A DNA stretch of 9,673 bases, taken from positions 156,229-165,901 of the forward strand of contig NZ_GG700734.1 in the NCBI RefSeq assembly GCF_000160835.1, written 5' to 3'. Below are positions 4,697 through 9,673 of this stretch, piece after piece (within the stretch, counting starts at the first letter, position 1; each line of letters starts with the position of its first letter). The stretch comes from Limosilactobacillus antri DSM 16041. Its GTDB lineage: Bacteria > Bacillota > Bacilli > Lactobacillales > Lactobacillaceae. Both the position numbers and the translations under genes were made by a program. The notes beneath the pieces are model-generated. The model did no database searches, was not told where the DNA came from, and saw only the letters and a program-made list of their open reading frames with translations.

Positions 4697-6910
4697 TTAC
4701 TTTTCTGCTGGTGCCTTGGCTGCTTGGGCAGCATCGGCGGCCACGACGGTGATGTTGCCATCGGGATCTAACTGGGCCGCCAGCTGGTGGACGCCGCCAT
4801 GATCGAGCACGTAGTCGGCGATCCGGTCTTCAATCTGTTCCTGGATGACCCGCCGGAGTGGCCGGGCACCCATCTTTGGATCGTAGCCCAGATCAACCAG
4901 CTTTTCATCGACCGCCTCTGGGACGGTGATGTGGAGGTCCTTTTCCTTGAGCATCCCGTTAACGTCGTCGATCATCAGGTTGACGATCTTCATCAGGTCC
5001 TCTTTGGTGAGGGCGTTGAACTGGACGATGTCATCGAACCGGTTCAGGAATTCCGGCTTGAAGTAGTTGGTCAGCTTATCAATAATCGAGTGGGTCGAAC
5101 CGGAAGCTTCCGCCCCAAATCCAACACTGGCAACCGCATCGCCCGTTCCGGCATTGGAAGTCATGATGATGATGGTGTCCTTGAAACTGACTGTCCGGCC
5201 CTGTGAATCAGTCAGGCGGCCGTCGTCCAGGATTTGCAGGAACATGTGCATCACGTCCGGGTGGGCCTTTTCGACCTCATCCAGCAGAATCAGACTGTAC
5301 GGGTGCCGGCGGACCTGCTCGGTCAACTGTCCGGCTTCTTCGTAACCAACGTAGCCCGGTGCAGCCCCAATCAGCTTGGAAGTCGAAGTCTTATCCATGT
5401 ATTCCGACATATCGAAGCGGATCATGGCGTCCTTAGATCCAAAGAGTTGCTTGGCCAGCTGCTTAGCGGTTTCGGTCTTGCCGACCCCGGTTGGGCCGAC
5501 GAAGAGGAAGGAGCCGATTGGGCGGCCAGACTTGTTCAAGCCAATCCGGTTCCGCCGAATTGCCCGGGCGACTTTATCAACCGCCTGGTTTTGCCCAATC
5601 ACGTGGGCTTCTAGTTCCTTATCAAGGTCCCGCAGCTGGTTTTCTTCCTGCTGCTGGAGGTCGCCGACGGGGATATTGGTCTTTTCTTCGACGATCTTTT
5701 GCATATCCTGGGCGGTAACCGTTGCGGATTCTTCGGTGTGGTTTTCTTCGGCATCCTTCTTAGCCTTTTCCAGTCGAGTGACCTGGTCTCGGTAGAAGGC
5801 GGCCTTTTCGTAGTCCTGGTTGTCAACGGCCTGCTGCTTGTGGGCCTCGGCCGTGTGGATCTCGTTTTCAATCATGTTCGGGTCCGCGGTCTTTAAGGTC
5901 AGGTTCTTCCGTGAGCCGGCTTCATCGAGCAGGTCAATTGCCTTGTCCGGCAGGAAGCGGTCCTGAATGTAGCGGTCGGACAGCTTGGCTGCAGCCACGA
6001 CCGCTTCGTCAGTGTACTTGACGTGGTGGTAGTCCTGGTAGCGAGCCTTGATCCCGTTTAAGATCTTAATGGTTTCGTCAACGGATGGTTCATCGACTTC
6101 GACCGGTTGGAAGCGCCGGGCGAGGGCGGCATCCTTTTCGATCTTCCGGTATTCGTTCAGGGTTGTTGCCCCGACTAGCTGGAAGTCTCCACGGGCAAGG
6201 GCCGGTTTCAAGACGTTGCCGGCATCCATACCGCCCTCGGCATTCCCAGCACCCATGATTTCGTGGATTTCGTCGATGAAGAGGATGATGTTCTTATTCT
6301 TGCGAACTTCTTCCATTAATTGTTGCATCCGCTTTTCAAACTGCCCCCGGATACCAGTTCCTTGCACCAGGGAAACGACGTCTAGGCGGATGATTTCCTT
6401 ATTAGCTAGTTTTTCAGGGACCTGGCCAGAAACGATTGACTGGGCGAGGCCTTCGACAACGGCAGTTTTCCCAACCCCGGCTTCACCAATCAGGACCGGG
6501 TTGTTCTTTGTTCGCCGGTTCAGGATTTCAATTACCCGCTTGATTTCATTGTCCCGGCCGATTACCGGGTCAATCTTGCCCTGGCGTGCCATTTCCGTCA
6601 GGTTAATCCCGTATTGGCCGAGAATTCCCTTGCCGCCTCGCCGGCCGCCGGCTTGCTGCCCCTGCGGACCCGCAGCTTGACCGTTTTGGCCAGCCGCCTG
6701 GCTTTGCATATCGTTCATTGCGTTCATAAAGTCTTCGAGGCTTCCAAAATTAAAGTTATTCATTCCGTTCCCCCCGTTCATCAGGTTAGTTTGGAGATTT
6801 TGTAATTTTTGATAGCATTGTTGGCAGAGGTCGATTTGCACCCGTTGCCCATTGAAGTTCATTTGTAGATGGATTGATGCGGGATTTTGATGACAATTTT
6901 GACACAGCAT
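4697..6910 (-). CDS. clpE: ATP-dependent Clp protease ATPase subunit ClpE
   Basis: 737 residues from ATG 6910. A strong SD AAGGAGG (6921-6927) precedes it by 10 bases; the in-frame ATG at 6958 lies inside the CtsR box and is rejected. An N-terminal zinc finger (C3-x2-C6 and C29-x2-C32) identifies ClpE rather than ClpC. A Gly/Gln/Asn-rich linker covers 40-95. AAA-1 has Walker A GEAGVGKT (142-149) and Walker B ILFIDE (209-214). A UVR-type coiled coil is at about 361-395. AAA-2 has Walker A GPTGVGKT (472-479), pore loop [10 protein letters not shown] (519-528) and Walker B LILLDE (540-545). A VGF tripeptide (596-598) matches the ClpP-docking loop. The protein unfolds damaged cytosolic proteins and feeds them to ClpP. 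Length is normal. Likely a single-gene unit, repressed by CtsR. Confidence 0.97.
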   Translation of the reverse strand: MLCQNCHQNPASIHLQMNFNGQRVQIDLCQQCYQKLQNLQTNLMNGGNGMNNFNFGSLEDFMNAMNDMQSQAAGQNGQAAGPQGQQAGGRRGGKGILGQYGINLTEMARQGKIDPVIGRDNEIKRVIEILNRRTKNNPVLIGEAGVGKTAVVEGLAQSIVSGQVPEKLANKEIIRLDVVSLVQGTGIRGQFEKRMQQLMEEVRKNKNIILFIDEIHEIMGAGNAEGGMDAGNVLKPALARGDFQLVGATTLNEYRKIEKDAALARRFQPVEVDEPSVDETIKILNGIKARYQDYHHVKYTDEAVVAAAKLSDRYIQDRFLPDKAIDLLDEAGSRKNLTLKTADPNMIENEIHTAEAHKQQAVDNQDYEKAAFYRDQVTRLEKAKKDAEENHTEESATVTAQDMQKIVEEKTNIPVGDLQQQEENQLRDLDKELEAHVIGQNQAVDKVARAIRRNRIGLNKSGRPIGSFLFVGPTGVGKTETAKQLAKQLFGSKDAMIRFDMSEYMDKTSTSKLIGAAPGYVGYEEAGQLTEQVRRHPYSLILLDEVEKAHPDVMHMFLQILDDGRLTDSQGRTVSFKDTIIIMTSNAGTGDAVASVGFGAEASGSTHSIIDKLTNYFKPEFLNRFDDIVQFNALTKEDLMKIVNLMIDDVNGMLKEKDLHITVPEAVDEKLVDLGYDPKMGARPLRRVIQEQIEDRIADYVLDHGGVHQLAAQLDPDGNITVVAADAAQAAKAPAEK

Positions 6911-6949
6911 CAGATGAATACCTCCTTGGTAAGATCGCAGCAAAAAATG

Positions 6950-6966
6950 TTTGACCATTCTTGACT
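6950..6966 (-). promoter_or_regulatory. CtsR operator of clpE
   Basis: On the minus strand the sequence reads AGTCAAG-AAT-GGTCAAA. The CtsR consensus is RGTCAAA-NAN-RGTCAAA, so one base differs. It lies just downstream of the predicted clpE start (about 6969), so bound CtsR would block transcription until heat or another stress releases it. A lone CTTGACC half-site is at 7013-7019. Confidence 0.9.
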
Positions 6967-6975
6967 ATTGATTAT

Positions 6976-7003
6976 ATTATACTTACTTTTTAATACGACG
7001 CAA
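6976..7003 (-). promoter_or_regulatory. Main clpE promoter
   Basis: On the minus strand, TTGCGT (7003-6998), a 16-bp spacer and TATAAT (6981-6976). A second overlapping TATAAT ends at 6971. The predicted start near 6969 abuts the CtsR box. Confidence 0.7.
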
Positions 7004-7033
7004 GCTAAGGGGCTTGACCTTAATAAAAAACTT

Positions 7034-7064
7034 GCTTTCCGCGTTAGCACTTATGCAGGAAAGC
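7034..7064 (-). terminator. Terminator-like hairpin upstream of clpE promoter
   Basis: GCTTTCC (7034-7040) pairs with GGAAAGC (7058-7064) around a 17-nt loop that can add GC pairs. On the minus strand it is followed by AAGTTTTTTATT, as in an intrinsic terminator. No minus-strand gene ends here, so it may act as an attenuator on a longer clpE leader or stop antisense transcription. Confidence 0.4.
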
Positions 7065-7079
7065 CGTCAGCTTAGGGCT

Positions 7080-7108
7080 ATTTTAGCACTCTTGAATCAC
7101 CTTTGCTA
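7080..7108 (-). promoter_or_regulatory. Possible distal clpE promoter
   Basis: On the minus strand, TAGCAA (7108-7103), a 17-bp spacer with TGC next to the -10, and TAAAAT (7085-7080). The same TGCTAAAAT core is found in the promoters at 3828 and 7358. It would give a clpE leader of about 160 nt that crosses the hairpin at 7034-7064. The -35 is weak. Confidence 0.35.
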
Positions 7109-7109
7109 A
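7083..7109. promoter_or_regulatory. CIRCE-like element (possible HrcA operator)
   Basis: TTAGCACTC (7083-7091), 9 bases, then CTTTGCTAA (7101-7109). The CIRCE consensus is TTAGCACTC-N9-GAGTGCTAA: the left arm is perfect, the right arm matches 6 of 9, and the spacer length is right. It overlaps the candidate minus-strand promoter at 7080-7108 and lies just upstream of the small ORF's -10. Function is inferred. Confidence 0.45.
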
Positions 7110-7129
7110 AAGAGCACTGGGTATTCGTG

Positions 7130-7135
7130 TATAAT
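7130..7135 (+). promoter_or_regulatory. -10 box of small ORF 7157-7342
   Basis: A perfect TATAAT at 7130-7135 predicts a start near 7142, only 15 bases before ATG 7157. No convincing -35 is seen at 16-18 bp upstream. The CIRCE-like element covers the expected -35 region. Confidence 0.45.
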
Positions 7136-7156
7136 AGGAACAATGGAGGCGAGAAG

Positions 7157-7342
7157 ATGGCAGAACAGGACTTTAAACGGCTCCTCGACGATTTGCGTGC
7201 GGGGAAGATCGACCACTTTGAAATTGGTCCGGAGCATTTCCAGGAATTTCAGCCGGTCTACCACGCGTACCCGTACCGGACACAGATTGTCGGGAAGGCG
7301 CATATTGGTGGCAAGATTATCTACCGGTTGGTGAAGCGATAA
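7157..7342 (+). CDS. Conserved-looking small protein of unknown function (61 aa)
   Basis: 61 residues from ATG 7157, with GGAGG (7145-7149) 7 bases upstream. A longer reading from TTG 7103 is rejected because it starts upstream of the -10 at 7130 and has no SD. The protein starts with a likely amphipathic helix (AEQDFKRLLDDLRAG, residues 2-16). A charged and aromatic middle with His, Phe and Tyr follows, and then a possible beta segment (GKAHIGGKIIYRLVKR). No signal peptide, membrane helix, Cys pair or recognised domain, so it is probably cytosolic. It sits between clpE and ptsH, 118 bases before ptsH with no terminator between, so some read-through into ptsHI is possible. I cannot name a function. 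Confidence 0.75.
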   Translation: MAEQDFKRLLDDLRAGKIDHFEIGPEHFQEFQPVYHAYPYRTQIVGKAHIGGKIIYRLVKR

Positions 7343-7357
7343 GTGCCCGGGACTCGC

Positions 7358-7386
7358 TTGTATTTACCGCTTACAATTGCTAAAAT
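7358..7386 (+). promoter_or_regulatory. Probable ptsHI promoter
   Basis: TTGTAT (7358-7363), a 17-bp spacer and TAAAAT (7381-7386) with an extended TGC. A second possible -10, TAGAAT with TGG before it (7411-7416), has no clear -35. The SD AAGGAG (7444-7449) lies 11 bases before the ptsH ATG. Confidence 0.55.
7362..7375 (-). promoter_or_regulatory. cre-like site (possible CcpA operator) in ptsHI promoter
   Basis: On the minus strand TGTAAGCGGTAAAT matches the cre consensus TGWAANCGNTNWCA at 12 of 14 positions, with the central CG intact. It begins inside the -35 hexamer and runs into the spacer, where bound CcpA with Ser46-phosphorylated HPr would interfere with RNA polymerase. Confidence 0.4.
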
Positions 7387-7460
7387 ATATCTATCGAGGT
7401 GTATCGGTGGTAGAATAGTCACTGATAAAAGTAAATCTGCTCGAAGGAGACTGATTAATA

Positions 7461-7727
7461 ATGGAAAAACGCGATTTTACTATTACTGCTGAAACTGGTA
7501 TTCACGCCCGTCCAGCAACGATCTTGGTTCAAGCTGCTTCCAAGTTTGCTTCAGATGTTACCCTGTCATACGAGGGGAAGAGCGTTAACCTGAAGTCAAT
7601 CATGGGTGTAATGTCACTTGGGGTGGGCCAAAACGCCAACGTTACTATCACCGCAAGCGGCGATGACGAAAAGGAAGCCCTGGATGCTGTTGCTGAAACC
7701 ATGAAGAAGGAAGGATTGACCGACTAA
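7461..7727 (+). CDS. ptsH: Phosphocarrier protein HPr
   Basis: 88 residues, the standard HPr length. His15 in GIHARPAT (13-20) accepts phosphate from Enzyme I and passes it to the EIIA domains of sugar permeases. Ser46 in [10 protein letters not shown] (45-54) is the site of HPr kinase/phosphorylase; P-Ser-HPr is the co-repressor of CcpA in Firmicutes. Both sites and their surroundings are intact. SD AAGGAG at 7444-7449. The TAA stop overlaps the ptsI ATG by one base (TAATG), so the two general PTS proteins are translationally coupled. Confidence 0.98.
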   Translation: MEKRDFTITAETGIHARPATILVQAASKFASDVTLSYEGKSVNLKSIMGVMSLGVGQNANVTITASGDDEKEALDAVAETMKKEGLTD

Positions 7728-9457
7728 TGTCTTTACTGCTGAATGGGTTGGCAGCGAGCAACGGAATCGCAATTGCTCCTGCCTACCTGTTAGTGGGGTC
7801 AGATCTATCCGTTCAAAAACAGCATACTAATGACAAGGATCATGAGGTCACCCGGCTTCATGATTCTTTTGCGTTTAGCCGCCAGGAGCTTCGCCGCATC
7901 CGTGACCAGGCTCACGAACGCTTGGGACAGCGGGCGGCCACCGTGGTGGATACCCAATTAGCAATGCTGGGCGATCCGGCCCTGTTTGCGATGATGCGGC
8001 AAAAAATTATGCAGTCAGGAGTGACGGCGGAATGGGCGGTCAAGCGGACAGCGGACCACTACCTGACCATCTTTGAAAAGCAAAATGATAACGACTACCT
8101 GCAGGCACGGGGGACGGCAATGAGGGACGTCACCAAGCGCCTGCTAAGCCACCTGCTGGCGGTGGAGCTTCCGGACCCGCAAAAGCTGGATCACCGGGCG
8201 ATTATCGTTGCCCAAAACATCACCCCAACCGATACCGCCCAGTTTGACCGGCGCTATGTCGCGGGGCTGGTGACGGATACGGGGGGCCGAACGTCCCACT
8301 TCACCATCATGAGCCGGACCCTGTCACTGCCGGTCGTCGTAGGGACGAAAACCGCTACGGCAGAGATTAAAAATGGCGACCTCCTCATTGTTGACGGGAT
8401 TCACGGCAAGGTGCTTGTCCGGCCGACGGAAGACGAAGTCGAACGGTACCGCCTGCTAGCCGGCAAGTTTGCCCGGGAACAGGAAGCTTGGGGAGCGGTG
8501 CGCAACCAGCAGACGATTAGTGCGGACGGCCGCCACTTTGAGGTTGCCGCCAACGTGGGGACCCTCGCCGACCTGGAAGATGCTCGGAAGAATGGCGCCG
8601 AGGGGATTGGCCTCCTGCGCACCGAGTTTTTGTACATGAACCAGTCCCGCCTGCCGAGTGAGGAAGAGCAGTTCCGGGCTTACAAGCAGTTCGTCGCTGG
8701 GATGAACGAGAAGCAAGTAGTCGCCCGGACCCTCGACGTCGGTGGGGATAAGCGGCTGGGGATGGTTCCGCTGCCGGCCGAGGCAAATCCCTACCTCGGC
8801 TTTCGGGCAATCCGGGTTGGTCTAGCGCGCCCCGAGATTTTGCGTCCCCAGCTGCGGGCCCTGCTCCGGGCATCCGTTTACGGCCGCTTGGCAATTATGT
8901 TTCCAATGGTGGCGACCCTGGAGGAATTTCACCGGGCCCGGGCCATTTTGGAAGAAGAACGCACCCGGCTCAGCACGGCGGGGGTCCCGCTGGCCCAGGA
9001 CATTGAACTGGGAATGATGCTGGAAATTCCCGCAGTCGCCATGATGGCGGACGTCTTTGCCCCGGAAGTCGACTTCTTTAGTATCGGCAGCAACGACTTG
9101 GTCCAGTACCTGTTTGCGGCGGACCGGGGCAATCCGCAGGTGGCATACCTTTATCAGGAATTGCATCCCGCCGTGTTGCGGACCGTTAAGCGGGTGATCG
9201 ACGCCGCTCACGCCGAGGGCAAGTGGGTCGGCATGTGCGGCGAAATGGCGGGGAACCCGCTGGCGGCTCCCTTACTGATGGGGATGGGTCTCGATGAGTT
9301 TTCAATGAGCAGCAACCGGATTTTACAGATCCGGTCCCTGATTAAAAAATTGAATACTCGTCAGCTACAGCCCCTTGTGCACCGCGCACTCAACGCCCGG
9401 AGCGCCACGGAAGTCACGGACCTGGTTCGGTCGGCCGTTCAGGACCTCGCGGATTAA
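7727..9457 (+). CDS. ptsI: PTS Enzyme I (phosphoenolpyruvate-protein phosphotransferase)
   Basis: 576 residues, normal length. It takes phosphate from PEP and gives it to HPr, the first step of PTS sugar uptake in the cytosol. The catalytic His191 lies in GGRTSHFTIMSR (186-197); the Phe after it replaces the more usual Ser. The PEP-binding barrel shows R298 in GLLRTEFLYM, TLDVGGDK (335-342), NPYLGFRAIR (354-363), the metal ligands E433 (MLEIPA) and D457 (GSNDL), and the acid Cys504 in MCGEMAG. Residues 1-30 and 30-145 form the swivelling and HPr-binding parts. It starts on the ptsH stop (TAATG) without a separate promoter. No intrinsic terminator with a U-tract follows; a repeat-rich stretch does. 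Confidence 0.98.
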   Translation: MSLLLNGLAASNGIAIAPAYLLVGSDLSVQKQHTNDKDHEVTRLHDSFAFSRQELRRIRDQAHERLGQRAATVVDTQLAMLGDPALFAMMRQKIMQSGVTAEWAVKRTADHYLTIFEKQNDNDYLQARGTAMRDVTKRLLSHLLAVELPDPQKLDHRAIIVAQNITPTDTAQFDRRYVAGLVTDTGGRTSHFTIMSRTLSLPVVVGTKTATAEIKNGDLLIVDGIHGKVLVRPTEDEVERYRLLAGKFAREQEAWGAVRNQQTISADGRHFEVAANVGTLADLEDARKNGAEGIGLLRTEFLYMNQSRLPSEEEQFRAYKQFVAGMNEKQVVARTLDVGGDKRLGMVPLPAEANPYLGFRAIRVGLARPEILRPQLRALLRASVYGRLAIMFPMVATLEEFHRARAILEEERTRLSTAGVPLAQDIELGMMLEIPAVAMMADVFAPEVDFFSIGSNDLVQYLFAADRGNPQVAYLYQELHPAVLRTVKRVIDAAHAEGKWVGMCGEMAGNPLAAPLLMGMGLDEFSMSSNRILQIRSLIKKLNTRQLQPLVHRALNARSATEVTDLVRSAVQDLAD

Positions 9458-9472
9458 CGCCGCGGGAACGCT

Positions 9473-9590
9473 GTTGGGAAGAACTTCACTCTAGGGAGCT
9501 GTTGTGCCCCAACTCACGGTTAGAAACTGTAATGCTAGCCTATCTGGGGTTACGTGATATCTTTAAAATATTCGGAACTAAAGCGAGGGG
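9473..9590. repeat. Probable diverged copy of the intergenic repeat after ptsI
   Basis: The right part resembles the tail of the 4502 repeat and its flank. GTTAGA, then AGCCT, then CACGT/TACGT followed by ATCTTT and GAACTA occur in the same order at 4585-4649 and at 9519-9585. GTTGGG (9473-9478) can pair with CCCAAC (9508-9513), and TCACG (9514-9518) with CGTGA (9553-9557). No ORF and no U-tract. Alignment was by eye and is gapped. Confidence 0.45.
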
Positions 9591-9673
9591 GAGTGGGAAA
9601 TAACCTCCTCGACAAGGCGTATGGATAACCTAGAACGATAGTTGGCACGGAACGGGCCGGCGATCGTTCGTAG
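9591..9673. repeat. Intergenic inverted repeat, copy 2 (cut by window end)
   Basis: Matches 4502-4585 at about 77 of 84 positions: the differences are a few substitutions and one missing base, mostly near the presumed loop. GAACGAT can pair with ATCGTTC here, so the stem survives despite the changes. The right arm lies beyond the window. Same orientation relative to the upstream gene as copy 1. Confidence 0.8.

Noticed and set aside
6048..6680. 210-codon open frame antisense to clpE
   Set aside because: Composition is Ser/Arg/Pro-rich as expected for an opposite-strand shadow of a G+C-rich gene; no SD or domain, and clpE is certain.
6911..6958. ATG 6958 as start of ClpE
   Set aside because: It falls within the CtsR box, and the ClpE zinc finger starts with MLCQNC from ATG 6910, which has the strong SD.
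8517..9211. Open frames antisense to ptsI (8517-8894 and 8822-9211)
   Set aside because: Shadows of ptsI without SD, domain or plausible protein composition.

Overview
The window looks like chromosome from a lactobacillus, most likely a G+C-rich Limosilactobacillus-type species. This rests on the clpE / small ORF / ptsH-ptsI layout, the CtsR-type operator at clpE, Shine-Dalgarno sites of the AAGGAGG type, G+C-rich coding regions between AT-rich promoters, and MucBP/SH3-like domains. The genus is inference. I see no tRNA, rRNA, CRISPR array, transposase or phage gene.

Left third (1-2900): two paralogous lipoprotein genes on the minus strand (83-622 and 2045-2770) flank a plus-strand AI-2E/PerM-family membrane protein (874-1989). 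The lipoproteins share signal peptide, lipobox and a short C-terminal motif. Their promoters also match closely (TTACAT, 17 bp, TACAAT) and are overlaid by helically phased TGTAAY hexamers resembling a WalR/OmpR-family binding site. Terminator hairpins lie at 21-56 and 1994-2026.

Middle (2880-4690): a structured non-coding stretch, then a minus-strand protein with one MucBP-like and two SH3-like segments but no export signal (3034-3750). It is divergent from a plus-strand ECF-transporter S component (3891-4487). A large inverted repeat (4502-4615) and a terminator-like hairpin separate the S component from the convergent clpE gene.

Right half (4697-9673): clpE on the minus strand, a Hsp100 unfoldase with an N-terminal zinc finger. 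Upstream lie a CtsR box, a degenerate CIRCE-like element and a terminator-like hairpin. On the plus strand follow a 61-residue protein of unknown function and the ptsH-ptsI operon for HPr and Enzyme I, overlapping by one base, with a cre-like site in its promoter. After ptsI comes a diverged repeat copy and then a second copy of the 4502 repeat, cut by the window end.

The genes fall into three themes: envelope proteins that may share one envelope-stress-type regulator, protein quality control under heat-shock operators, and the general PTS energy-coupling proteins. Nothing here is clearly a new multi-gene system. The less ordinary signals are the co-regulated lipoprotein pair, the layered operators upstream of clpE, and the hairpin repeat family at gene 3' ends.
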